From contig NZ_FOXA01000011.1 of the NCBI RefSeq assembly GCF_900115595.1, forward strand, positions 62,001-126,000: 64,000 nucleotides of DNA, written 5' to 3'. The notes beneath the pieces were generated by a model. That model saw only the letters and a list, made by a program, of their open reading frames with translations, did no database searches and was not told the DNA's origin. A program made the position numbers and the translations under genes. Origin of the DNA: Tranquillimonas alkanivorans (GTDB lineage: Bacteria > Pseudomonadota > Alphaproteobacteria > Rhodobacterales > Rhodobacteraceae). Shown one piece after another: positions 1-8,181 of this stretch. The first letter of the stretch is position 1. Each line of letters opens with the position of its first letter.

Positions 1-273
1 GTCCGGCGTCAGGTCGTCGTAAAGCGCCTGCGCCTCCGGCGCGGGGCCGCGCCGCTCGCCCAGCGCGAGGATGCGGACGACGCGAATCCGCCGCCCCTGC
101 GGGAAGGTCAGCACGTCCCCCGCGCCCACGGCGGAGGACGGCTTGTCGACGCGCGCCGAGTTGACCCGAACGTGGCCGGCGGCCACCTGCTTGGTGGCCA
201 GCCCACGTGTCTTGAAGAAGCGCGCGAACCACAGCCACTTGTCCAGCCGGATCGTCGGGCGCGGCTCGGTCAC
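1..273 (-). CDS. S4-domain RNA-binding protein (Hsp15-like), 3' end cut by window edge
   Basis: The first 91 codons are visible, reading leftward from a GTG start; the rest lies outside the window. The N-terminus carries the S4 fold signature RLDKWLWFARFFKTR, followed by a GHVRVNSARVDKPSSAV stretch and a GDVLTF turn. This is typical of the Hsp15/YrfH group, which binds rRNA and stalled 50S subunits. The start is one base past the stop of the upstream helicase gene (TGA-C-GTG), so the two are almost certainly co-transcribed and translationally coupled. RNA binding is secure from the S4 motif; the exact ribosomal role is inferred from the family. Confidence 0.85.
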   Translation of the reverse strand, partial: MTEPRPTIRLDKWLWFARFFKTRGLATKQVAAGHVRVNSARVDKPSSAVGAGDVLTFPQGRRIRVVRILALGERRGPAPEAQALYDDLTPD

Positions 274-274
274 G

Positions 275-3160
275 TCAGCCCTTGTCCTTCAGCCCCATCA
301 GCGCGGCCGCGAAGGGATTGTCGGGGTCGATGGCCTTTTCCTTGCGCGGCGGACGCGACTGGAAGTTCTGCGGCTTGTCGCCCTTGGGCCCGCGCTTGGC
401 GTCCTTCGGACCGCGCTTGCCCTGCGGACGGCCGCCGGGCTTGCCCTGCCCGCGCGGACGGCGCTGGCCCTGGCCCTGCCCCTCGCGGCGCTGACCGCGG
501 TTGCCGGCCCAGGTGAAGGTGAAGAACACCTCCTTCTCGGGCTCCTCGACCTGCACGGCGTCGGCCTCGGCCACGGCGAGCGCGGCGTCCTCCTCTCCCG
601 GCACCTCCTCGGGCTGCGAGGGCGGCGTTTCGTCCGGCCGCGCGGGCGGCTCGTCGGGCTGTTCGACCGGAGTTTCCTGCGGCGGCTGTGGCGTACCCTC
701 GCCCGGCTGGTCGCCTGGCACCTCGGTCGGCTGCGGGTCGGGCACGTCGACGGCCTGCGGCTTGGCCACGTCGACAGCCTGCGGCTTGGGCTTCACCCGC
801 TCGCCCTTCTCGGCGCGATAGCCGAGGCCCTGCATCAGGTCGGCGAACTGCTCCAGCGTGAGGCCGGTGATCGACAGCATGTCCGGCGTCGCCTCGAACC
901 CGCCACGGCTGTCGCAGGGGCGCAGCAGGTCGGCCAGACGCTCGAGCATGTCGATGCGAATGGCGCGGTGGCCGGCCTTGGCGTAGCCCGACATGGTATA
1001 GCTGCCCTCTGGCGTGCCCTCGACCACCGGGATCGTCACCAGGCCCGGCGGCGGGCTTTCGGGGAAGACGTCGAAGCCCTTCGACAGCGACCACAGCACC
1101 AGCCGCAGCCGCGTCGGCGCGGGCTTGAGCAAGAGGGGCAAGAAGATGGTAAACTGGCCGAAGCGGACACCATGCTTGCGCAGCGCGCCACGCGCGTCCT
1201 GGTCCAGCTCCTTCACCTCCTGCGCCACGCCCGAGCGCGGCAGGATGCCGAGATTTTCGATAAGCCGGAATGCGAAGCCGCGGGCGAGGCCGGTCAGCTG
1301 CTCGTCACGCTGCATGGCCAGGAGCGGCTCGAAGAGGCTCGCGATCTTGCGGTCGATGAAGTGTTGCAGGCGGCGCTGCACCTTCTGCGCGACCTCGGGG
1401 CCCGCCTCGTCGTCGACGAAGACCTCGACGCCGGGCTTGAGCGGCTCGGGTCCGGCGACAAGCTTGCCCACCGCCTGGTCGCCCCACATCAGGCCGCCCT
1501 GCTCGGTATAGTCGATCTCGGTGTCCGGCGCGTTGTAGAAACGGTCCGAGCGCAGGTGGAATTCGGGACGCAGGGCCTGCACCGACGCCTGCCTGACCGT
1601 CTTTGCCTCGTCCGCAGACGCGCTTTGGTCCTGACGGAAGCGGAAGCCTTCCAGCCGTCCCACGAACTGACCCTCGACGGTCACTTCGCCTTTATCGTTC
1701 ACCTCGGCCACCAGGCCCTCCTTCTGCTTGAGCCGGCGGAGCAGCACGCTTGTCCGCCGGTCCACGAACCGCTGCGTCAGCGCCCCATGGAGCGCGTCGG
1801 ACAGTCGGTCTTCTACCGCGCGAGTCGCCCCGCGCCAATGAGTTTCGTCGTCCACCCAGCCCTTTCGCTGAGCGACGTAGGTCCATGTGCGAATATACGC
1901 CAGCCTCTTGGACAACGCATCGATATCCCCGTCGGTTCGGTCGATGCGCTTCACCTGCCGGGCCAGCCAGTCGTCGGGCACCCGCCCCCATTCGTGCAGG
2001 AAGCCGAAAATGCGCTCCAGCAGGTTTGCGTGCTCGGACGAACTGATGCCGCGGAAGTCGGGAATGCGGCAGACGTCCCACAGAAGCCGAACGTCGCGCG
2101 GGGAAACAGCCCGTTCGCGCACCTCGGGCACCTCGGCCAGCGACTTCAGCGCGCCCAGGTCGTCGGCCTCGCGCGCCTTCATCAGCCATTCGTCCTGCGT
2201 CCCCTCCTCGAGCGAGGCGACGAGGTTGTCGACGGTGGCGAAGTTCAGCCGGTCGTTGCGCCACTGAAGCTTTCGGATGGGCGTGAAGCGGTGGTTGGTG
2301 ATCGCCTCCACCGTCTCGTCCGACAGCGGCGGCGCCTCGCCGGTCACGCCGAAGCTGCCCGGCGTCATGTGCCGCCCGGCCCGCCCCGCGATCTGCGCCA
2401 GCTCGTTCGGGGCGAGGTCGCGCATCCGGCGGCCGTCGAACTTGCGGGTCGAGGAGAACGCGACATGCTTGATGTCGAGGTTCAGGCCCATCCCGATGGC
2501 GTCGGTCGCCACCAGGAAGTCGACGTCGCCATTCTGGTACATCTCGACCTGCGCGTTGCGCGTGCGCGGGCTGAGCGCCCCCATCACCACGGCCGCCCCG
2601 CCCTTCTGGCGGCGGAGCAGTTCGGCGATGGCATAGACGTTCTCGACCGAGAATCCGACGATGGCCGAGCGCGGCTGCATCCGGCTGATCTTCTTCGCGC
2701 CCGCGTAGGTGAGCTCGCTAAACCGCTCGCGCCGCATGAACTGCACGCCCGGCACCAGCGCCGCGATGGCGTTGCGCATGGTGTCCGAGCCCAGGAACAG
2801 CGTCTCGTGCAGCCCGCGCGCGCGCAGCAGCCGGTCGGTGAAGACGTGCCCCCGCTCGGGGTCGGCGCAAAGCTGGATCTCGTCGACGGCCAGGAAATCC
2901 GCGCCCATTCCGTCCGGCATCGCCTCGACCGTGCAGACCCAGTACTGGGTCCGTTCGGGCACGATCCGTTCCTCGCCCGTCACCAGCGCCACGACCGAGG
3001 GGCCGCGGATCGCCACGATCCGGTCATAGACCTCGCGCGCCAGCAGACGCAGTGGCAGACCGATCACGCCCGTGCGGTGCGCCAGCATCCGCTCGATCGC
3101 GTAATGGGTCTTTCCGGTGTTGGTGGGGCCGAGGACCGCGGTGATCCGGCTTTCTGTCAT
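275..3160 (-). CDS. Suv3-like superfamily 2 RNA helicase with Pro/Glu-rich and basic C-terminal tail
   Basis: A 961-residue protein starting MTESRITAVLGPTNTGKTHY. Walker A is GPTNTGKT (about residues 10-17), the DEAD-type box is VDEIQL, and motif VI is QIAGRAGRH. These match bacterial relatives of mitochondrial Suv3, an ATP-dependent RNA helicase that works with exoribonucleases. After the helicase core (about 1-430) and a mid-section come a Pro/Glu-rich linker of imperfect PQAVDV, PQPTEVP and PQPPQETP repeats and a strongly basic Arg/Gly/Lys tail that probably binds RNA. The open frame extends further upstream, but this ATG sits directly before the ATPase core. The S4 RNA-binding gene follows after one base, which points to shared RNA metabolism. 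Which nuclease it partners is unknown. Confidence 0.88.
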   Translation of the reverse strand: MTESRITAVLGPTNTGKTHYAIERMLAHRTGVIGLPLRLLAREVYDRIVAIRGPSVVALVTGEERIVPERTQYWVCTVEAMPDGMGADFLAVDEIQLCADPERGHVFTDRLLRARGLHETLFLGSDTMRNAIAALVPGVQFMRRERFSELTYAGAKKISRMQPRSAIVGFSVENVYAIAELLRRQKGGAAVVMGALSPRTRNAQVEMYQNGDVDFLVATDAIGMGLNLDIKHVAFSSTRKFDGRRMRDLAPNELAQIAGRAGRHMTPGSFGVTGEAPPLSDETVEAITNHRFTPIRKLQWRNDRLNFATVDNLVASLEEGTQDEWLMKAREADDLGALKSLAEVPEVRERAVSPRDVRLLWDVCRIPDFRGISSSEHANLLERIFGFLHEWGRVPDDWLARQVKRIDRTDGDIDALSKRLAYIRTWTYVAQRKGWVDDETHWRGATRAVEDRLSDALHGALTQRFVDRRTSVLLRRLKQKEGLVAEVNDKGEVTVEGQFVGRLEGFRFRQDQSASADEAKTVRQASVQALRPEFHLRSDRFYNAPDTEIDYTEQGGLMWGDQAVGKLVAGPEPLKPGVEVFVDDEAGPEVAQKVQRRLQHFIDRKIASLFEPLLAMQRDEQLTGLARGFAFRLIENLGILPRSGVAQEVKELDQDARGALRKHGVRFGQFTIFLPLLLKPAPTRLRLVLWSLSKGFDVFPESPPPGLVTIPVVEGTPEGSYTMSGYAKAGHRAIRIDMLERLADLLRPCDSRGGFEATPDMLSITGLTLEQFADLMQGLGYRAEKGERVKPKPQAVDVAKPQAVDVPDPQPTEVPGDQPGEGTPQPPQETPVEQPDEPPARPDETPPSQPEEVPGEEDAALAVAEADAVQVEEPEKEVFFTFTWAGNRGQRREGQGQGQRRPRGQGKPGGRPQGKRGPKDAKRGPKGDKPQNFQSRPPRKEKAIDPDNPFAAALMGLKDKG

Positions 3161-3222
3161 CGCTGCTCGCAGTTGTGCTGGGACCACTAAACAAAACTCG
3201 GGCGGCGGCAACAAGGGCCCCT

Positions 3223-4140
3223 TCAGGCCGCCGGGACGTGTTCCCTGATGAAGTCCGCGATGTCCGCGATCCCCCGGTCGGCCTCCTCCGTCCACCCGCA
3301 AAGGAGGTGCCAGACATGGGGGACGCCCGACCATTCATCAAGCCTGACCTCGACACCCTGCGCGCGCAGCGCCTCGGCCATGCGCCGCCCGTCGTCGCGC
3401 AGCACTTCCTCGGTCACCACCTGGATCATCACCGGCGGCGCGCCGGCAAAGCGCCCGAAAAGCGGCGACAGGCGCGGGTCGCGCGGGTCGGTGTCGCGGG
3501 CATAGGCGCGCACACCCCGCTCGGCCCAGTCGAGCGGCACCAGAACGTCGGAGCGCCTGTTCTCATGAAGCGACGGCGAGGCGCCGGTCATGTCGGTGGC
3601 CGGAGAAACCGCCGCGACCGCGCCCGGATACGGCAGCCCCTCTGCCCCGATCCGGTGCAACAGCGCCAGAGCCAGCGTCCCGCCCGCGCTATCGCCGACG
3701 ATGGCGATGCGCGACGGCGCGCACCGGTCGAGCAGCGCAAGATACGCCGTCATCGCGTCGTCCAGCGCCGCGGGAAACGGATGCTCGGGGGCAAGGCGAT
3801 AGTCGACACCCAAACCCGCCATTTCCGCCGCCTCGGCCAGGCATCCGATCAGGTGCGCGTAACCCTTGACCGATCCCAGCACGAAGCCGCCACCATGCAG
3901 GTACAGAACGACGCCGCGCTCGGTCCGCCCGCCCCGATCGATCCAGGCGCAGGGCACCGTGTCCGCGCCGTGATGCAGCACCTCGGGCCGGATGCGCAGG
4001 CCCGACGGCTTCATGTGCAGAAGGGCGGCGTTCATCTCGAACAGCCGCCGCGCCATGGCGTGTGATCTTATGCCCGACAGCAAGGGCTTCTGCACCCAGC
4101 GCGACATCCGGGTGGCGATGCGCTGGCGCTGGGTGGTCAT
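3223..4140 (-). CDS. Alpha/beta hydrolase, hormone-sensitive lipase (HSL) family esterase
   Basis: A 305-residue protein with the HSL-family oxyanion motif HGGG (residues 82-85) and the nucleophile elbow GDSAGG (Ser151). A C-terminal His lies in VPHVWH. Family members hydrolyse short-chain acyl esters, and the substrate here cannot be read from sequence. There is no signal peptide, so it should be cytosolic. It is three bases downstream of the TPR protein gene on the same strand, suggesting one transcript. Family and catalytic residues are clear; the physiological role is open. Confidence 0.88.
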   Translation of the reverse strand: MTTQRQRIATRMSRWVQKPLLSGIRSHAMARRLFEMNAALLHMKPSGLRIRPEVLHHGADTVPCAWIDRGGRTERGVVLYLHGGGFVLGSVKGYAHLIGCLAEAAEMAGLGVDYRLAPEHPFPAALDDAMTAYLALLDRCAPSRIAIVGDSAGGTLALALLHRIGAEGLPYPGAVAAVSPATDMTGASPSLHENRRSDVLVPLDWAERGVRAYARDTDPRDPRLSPLFGRFAGAPPVMIQVVTEEVLRDDGRRMAEALRAQGVEVRLDEWSGVPHVWHLLCGWTEEADRGIADIADFIREHVPAA

Positions 4141-4143
4141 GGG

Positions 4144-4698
4144 CTAAAGCGTCCGGCCTTCGACCTCGCGCTCCAGCATCTCGATCCGCGAGTCGAGCCC
4201 GTCCTGCTGGGGGTTCATCTCGCGCACCCGGCGCCAGACCTCGAGCGCGTCCTGGTCGCGCCCGATCTCGGTCAGGATCAGCGCGAGCCCTGTCATCGCC
4301 CCGAAGTGATTCGGGTTCAGCGCCAGCGCCATGCGCAGATCGTCGAGCGACTGGCCGTAGCGGTCGGCGGCGTAATAGGCGGTGGCGCGGGCGTTGTAGC
4401 CTTCGGCGAAACCGGGCGCATGATCGATCAGGGCCGAGAAATGCTCGATCGCGCGACCGGCGTCCCCGGCTTCCAGCGCCTCCTGCCCCCGCTGCAGCAG
4501 CAGGTCCATCGAGGGCGAGCCGCTGCGGGACCATTCCTCCCAGATCTTGCGCTCGATCTGCTGCGCCTCTTCGGGTCCGGCCTCGCGCAGCGCGGCGTAG
4601 AGATCGCTCAGGTCCTGCTCCTGCGCGGCAGCCGAAAGCGGCAGCGCGATCAGAAGGGACGTAACGGCGTGTTTGAGAAGTCGCATCGGAACACCCAT
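4144..4698 (-). CDS. Exported tetratricopeptide-repeat protein
   Basis: A 184-residue protein beginning with a signal peptide (hydrophobic AVTSLLIALPLSAAAQ, cleavage likely after AAA/Q). The mature part has TPR-like helices, seen in the ALEAGDAGRAIEHFSALIDH and GYNARATAYYAADRYGQSL segments, about three repeats in all. It is therefore a periplasmic scaffold-type protein. A second in-frame ATG (position 4686, MRLLKH) gives a more typical signal peptide and could be the true start. It precedes the HSL esterase by three bases. No partner can be named. Confidence 0.82.
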   Translation of the reverse strand: MGVPMRLLKHAVTSLLIALPLSAAAQEQDLSDLYAALREAGPEEAQQIERKIWEEWSRSGSPSMDLLLQRGQEALEAGDAGRAIEHFSALIDHAPGFAEGYNARATAYYAADRYGQSLDDLRMALALNPNHFGAMTGLALILTEIGRDQDALEVWRRVREMNPQQDGLDSRIEMLEREVEGRTL

Positions 4699-4768
4699 AA
4701 CTCGGGACGACTTTAGCGCAAGCGCGCCGGAAAGCGACCCGCCCGGCGTTCACAAGGAGAGGAAGACG

Positions 4769-5056
4769 ATGAGCGAAGTGATCGACCAGGCCGTTGTGGC
4801 CCTGAACGAAAAAGTCGGCAACGGCTTCGACGGCTCGGCCAAGTTCGTGATCGAGGACGAGGGCAACATCGTGCTCGACGGCGCCGGCGCGCGCGAATCG
4901 GACGACGACACCGACGTCACCATGACCGCCGACGCCGACACCTTCCGCTCGATCCTCGAGGGCGACCTGAACCCGACGAGCGCCTTCATGTCCGGCCGGC
5001 TCAAGATCGACGGCGACATGGGCACCGCGATGAAGCTCGCCTCGGCGCTGTCGTAA
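4769..5056 (+). CDS. SCP2 sterol-binding domain protein
   Basis: A small 95-residue cytosolic protein made almost entirely of one SCP2-type lipid-binding fold. The pattern FDGSAKFVIEDEGNIVLDG ... MTADADTFRSILEGDLNP and FMSGRLKIDGDMGTAMKLA is the SCP2 signature. In bacteria these small proteins bind acyl or other hydrophobic ligands. The start is supported by AAGGAGAGGAAG ahead of the ATG. The stop is one base from the start of the alpha/beta hydrolase (TAA-G-ATG), so the two are co-expressed, consistent with handling a hydrophobic ester. The ligand is unknown. Confidence 0.9.
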   Translation: MSEVIDQAVVALNEKVGNGFDGSAKFVIEDEGNIVLDGAGARESDDDTDVTMTADADTFRSILEGDLNPTSAFMSGRLKIDGDMGTAMKLASALS

Positions 5057-5057
5057 G

Positions 5058-6005
5058 ATGGAGCCCGCGCCGTTGCATGCCGACGTGGCCGACGGCCCCG
5101 AGGGCGGGGCGGCGCACTGGCTGACGACCCAGGATGGCACCCGCGTCCGCGTGGCCCACTGGCCCACCGGCGGGCGCGGCACGGTGCTGCTGTTTCCCGG
5201 CCGCACCGAGTACGTCGAGAAATACGGCCGCGTCGCCCGCGAATTCGGGGCGCGCGGCTTTTCCACCATCGCCATCGACTGGCGCGGCCAAGGACTGGCC
5301 GACCGCATGCTCGACGACCCGCTATCGGGTCACGTCATGCACTTTTCCGACTACCAACAGGACGCCTCGGCCATGCTGCGCGCGGCGCGGGGGCTAGGCC
5401 TGCCCGAGCCGTTTCACCTGGTCGCCCACTCCATGGGCGGCTGCATCGGCCTGCGCGCACTGATGGAGGGGCTGCCCGTCCGCTCGGCCATGTTCAGCGC
5501 GCCGATGTGGGGCATCCGGCTCGCCCCGGCCATCCGCCCGCTGGCCTGGTCGCTGTCCTGGGGGCTGCGGGCCGTGGGGTTGGACCATCGCTACGCGCCG
5601 GGCACCTCGGCCAACACGGTCGTCGGCGCGTCACCCTTCGACGAGAACTCGCTGACCTCGGATCGCGACAGCTTCGACTACATGGTGGCGCAGGTGCAGA
5701 CGTATCCCGACCTGTCGCTCGGGGGGCCCAGCATGCGCTGGCTTTACGAGGCGCTGAAGGAAACCCGCGCGCTTGACGCCCGCCCCTCGCCCGACCTGCC
5801 CACCACGACCTTCGTCGGCACGGACGAGACCATCGTCGACGTGGACCGCATCCACGCGCGCATGAAGCGCTGGCCGGGCGGCCGGCTGGAGGTCGCGAGC
5901 GCCGCGCGCCACGAGATCATGATGGAGGTCCCGGCGACTCGGCAGCGCTTCTTCAACGCCGCCGCCGCGCAGTTCCTGCATGCGCAGGAGGTCGAGCCGG
6001 CCTGA
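5058..6005 (+). CDS. Alpha/beta hydrolase, lysophospholipase (PldB / serine aminopeptidase S33) type
   Basis: A 315-residue cytosolic hydrolase. Motifs are GRTEYVEKYGRVA, the strand IDWRGQGLADR and the nucleophile elbow AHSMGG (Ser125), with a C-terminal HEIMMEV containing the likely catalytic His. This is the PldB-like lysophospholipase/monoacylglycerol lipase group. It is coupled to the SCP2 lipid-binding protein upstream and converges with the Anbu peptidase gene, with a one-base gap between the two stops. A lysophospholipid or monoglyceride substrate is inferred from family only. Confidence 0.88.
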   Translation: MEPAPLHADVADGPEGGAAHWLTTQDGTRVRVAHWPTGGRGTVLLFPGRTEYVEKYGRVAREFGARGFSTIAIDWRGQGLADRMLDDPLSGHVMHFSDYQQDASAMLRAARGLGLPEPFHLVAHSMGGCIGLRALMEGLPVRSAMFSAPMWGIRLAPAIRPLAWSLSWGLRAVGLDHRYAPGTSANTVVGASPFDENSLTSDRDSFDYMVAQVQTYPDLSLGGPSMRWLYEALKETRALDARPSPDLPTTTFVGTDETIVDVDRIHARMKRWPGGRLEVASAARHEIMMEVPATRQRFFNAAAAQFLHAQEVEPA

Positions 6006-6006
6006 G

Positions 6007-6732
6007 CTAGAGCTTGATCTGCCCGAATGCCTCGCGCAGCGCCTCGGACCAGTCCACCGACATCTTTTGGAAGGTCGTGTCGTCGGGCTCGATCCGCCGC
6101 GACACCGACAGCTCCAGCGCGTCCTTCTCGATCACCACGAGGTCGAGCGGCATGCCCACGCTCAGGTTCGAGCGCAGGGTCGAATCCATCGACAGAAGCG
6201 CCGCCTTCTGCCCGTCGGCCAGCGACGTCTCAGGCCGCACCACGCGGTCCAGGATGGGCTTGCCGTACTTGTGTTCGCCGATCTGCAGGAACGGGGTGTC
6301 GCGCGTCGCCTCGATGAAATTCCCCTCGGGATAGACGAGGAACAACCGCATCTCGCCGCCCTTGCGCTGCCCGCCCACGATCAGCGTGGCCGAGGCGTTC
6401 TGTGCCATCGCGCCCATCTTTGATCCGATTTCGCTGGCCACCGCGCCCAGCGTATCGCCGACGATGCGCGCCACTTCGGACATCGACGCGGCCTGAAGGA
6501 TCGACGGCACCGGCCCGTTCTCCGGGTCCTCGACCCCCTCGGTCAGCCGCGCGATGGTGGTCTGCGTGGTCGACAGGCTGCCGGCGGTCATGATCGCGAT
6601 AACCCGCTCGCCCGGATCGGTGAAGGTGAACATCTTGCGGTATGACGAGATGTTGTCGAAGCCCGCATTGGTGCGGGTGTCCGACAGAAGGACGATGCCC
6701 TCGTCCAGAAGAAGTCCCACGCAGTACGTCAT
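6007..6732 (-). CDS. Anbu proteasome-like peptidase (ancestral beta subunit)
   Basis: A 241-residue protein starting MTYCVGLLLDEGIVLLSDTR. Removal of Met would expose Thr2, the N-terminal nucleophile of the proteasome/Ntn-hydrolase fold. The TYCVGL start and SDTRTNAGFDNIS segment are the Anbu signature. An upstream in-frame Met (position 6762) would hide the nucleophile, so the internal ATG at 6732 is chosen. Anbu forms lock-washer assemblies and in many bacteria sits beside an ATP-grasp/alpha-E/transglutaminase cluster. None of those genes are near here; the neighbours are a lipase and EgtB. The substrate is unknown. Confidence 0.92.
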   Translation of the reverse strand: MTYCVGLLLDEGIVLLSDTRTNAGFDNISSYRKMFTFTDPGERVIAIMTAGSLSTTQTTIARLTEGVEDPENGPVPSILQAASMSEVARIVGDTLGAVASEIGSKMGAMAQNASATLIVGGQRKGGEMRLFLVYPEGNFIEATRDTPFLQIGEHKYGKPILDRVVRPETSLADGQKAALLSMDSTLRSNLSVGMPLDLVVIEKDALELSVSRRIEPDDTTFQKMSVDWSEALREAFGQIKL

Positions 6733-6844
6733 GATTCCCGGCCCCAGAGCGCAACCGCGCAAAGCTAGGGCGGCCCGGCCGCCCGCGCAATCGCGCCGCG
6801 ACCGTTACCGCACGTTCGTTGACGAAGCGTGTCCGCCGCGCGCC

Positions 6845-8110
6845 TCAGCCGTCCTCGGCCAGCCGCAGGCCGGTCGTCTGCCAGCGCTGATGGGGATAGA
6901 AGAAATTGCGATAGCTCGGCCGCATCTGCTCGAGCGGCGTTGTGCAGGCGCCGCCGCGCAGGACGAACTGGCTGCACATGAACTTGCCGTTGTATTCCCC
7001 GATGGCGCCCTCGGGCGGGCGGAAGCCGGGATACGGCGTGAACGGGCTTTGCGTCCATTCCCACACGTCGCCGTACATCTGGTGACGGCCCTGCCCCGGC
7101 AGCGGACGCAGCTGGCCGTCGTCCATGAAGTTGCCCTCGATCGGCAGGTCCCGCGCCGCGACCTCCCACTCGGCCTCGGTCGGCAGGCGTTTGCCGGCCC
7201 AGCGGGCGAAGGCGTCGGCCTCATAATAACTGACATGCGCCACCGGCGCGTCGAGGTTCACGGGCTGCGGCCCGCGCGGCGTGAAAGTCCACCACTCCTC
7301 GCCGTCGCGCCACCAGTAGAGCGGCGCGTCCCAGCCCTCGCGCTCGACCGTGGCCCAGCCGTCCGACAGCCAGAGCGGCGCGCTCTCGTAGCCTCCGTCC
7401 TCGATGAAGGCGATCCAGTCGCGGTTGGTCACGGGCCGTGTCGCCAGCCGGAACGGGCGCAACAGCACCTCGTGGCGCGGCTCCTCGCAGTCGTAGGAGA
7501 AGCCTTCGCCCGCGTGCCCGATTTCGCGGATGCCGCCCTCGTGGTCGGTCCAGCCCATCTGATGCTCCGCGGCCACCGGCATCGGCTCGGGCGCCCGGAT
7601 CGCGGGCAGAAGCGGGTTGAACGACAGCGCGTGCAACAGGTCGGTGACCAGCAGCTCCTGGTGCTGCATCTCGTGATGACAGCCCAGCACCGCCAACTCC
7701 GCCACGGCGGGATCGCCCTGCTCCAGCAGCCGCTCCATCGAGGCGTCCACGTGCTCGCGGAACGACATCACCTCGGCGACGCCGGGCCGGGTGATCAGGC
7801 CGCGGTTCGAGCGCGTGTGCCGCGGCCCGGCCTGCACGTAGTACGAGTTGAACAGGAACGCGAAGCGGTCATCGGGGGACTCGTAGCCCGGCATGTGCTC
7901 GCGCAGGATGAACTGCTCGAAGAACCACGTCGTGTGCGCCAGGTGCCACTTCGTGGGACTGGCATCCTCCATCGACTGCACGACCATGTCCTCGGTACGC
8001 AGGTCGGCGCAGAGGTCACGGGTCCTGTCGCGGGTGCGGCGATAGAGATCCAGCGCCTCGGCCTGCTTGGTCTGCGGGTCGGCGGCGCGGGTCTGGCTGG
8101 TGGACTTCAT
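6845..8110 (-). CDS. egtB: Ergothioneine biosynthesis protein EgtB (iron-dependent sulfoxide synthase)
   Basis: A 421-residue protein with an N-terminal DinB-like domain followed by an FGE-sulfatase-like lectin fold. Iron ligands are visible: His59 in WHLAHTTWF, and the H-x3-H-x-E motif at His146/His150 in HHEMQHQELL. The C-terminal half has FGE landmarks such as RLPTEAEWEVAA and GDVWEWTQSPF. EgtB joins hercynine to a thiol donor by oxidative C-S bond formation. EgtD, the methyltransferase making hercynine, is not adjacent, so this is half a pathway here. The start MKSTSQ is preceded by a hairpin rather than an obvious ribosome site. Confidence 0.93.
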   Translation of the reverse strand: MKSTSQTRAADPQTKQAEALDLYRRTRDRTRDLCADLRTEDMVVQSMEDASPTKWHLAHTTWFFEQFILREHMPGYESPDDRFAFLFNSYYVQAGPRHTRSNRGLITRPGVAEVMSFREHVDASMERLLEQGDPAVAELAVLGCHHEMQHQELLVTDLLHALSFNPLLPAIRAPEPMPVAAEHQMGWTDHEGGIREIGHAGEGFSYDCEEPRHEVLLRPFRLATRPVTNRDWIAFIEDGGYESAPLWLSDGWATVEREGWDAPLYWWRDGEEWWTFTPRGPQPVNLDAPVAHVSYYEADAFARWAGKRLPTEAEWEVAARDLPIEGNFMDDGQLRPLPGQGRHQMYGDVWEWTQSPFTPYPGFRPPEGAIGEYNGKFMCSQFVLRGGACTTPLEQMRPSYRNFFYPHQRWQTTGLRLAEDG

Positions 8111-8119
8111 GGAACGATC

Positions 8120-8147
8120 CCCGTTGGCGAAAGTGAAAACCAACGGG
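8120..8147 (-). promoter_or_regulatory. Leader hairpin just upstream of egtB
   Basis: An inverted repeat CCCGTTGG / CCAACGGG separated by 12 bases lies nine bases before the egtB start codon in the transcript. No clear Shine-Dalgarno sequence lies between the hairpin and the ATG. The only purine run is at the hairpin's 3' arm (CGGGGA), so folding could affect initiation. This is a direct observation of pairing; regulation is inference. Confidence 0.45.
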
Positions 8148-8181
8148 AGGGTCCGGGGATGGTTCCCGCTGCGCCCGTGCC

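Noticed and set aside
71-3190. Plus-strand open frame of about 1040 codons opposite the helicase gene
   Set aside because: It is the antisense shadow of the Suv3-like helicase; it is Arg/His/Leu-rich with no domain, as GC-rich opposite strands often are.
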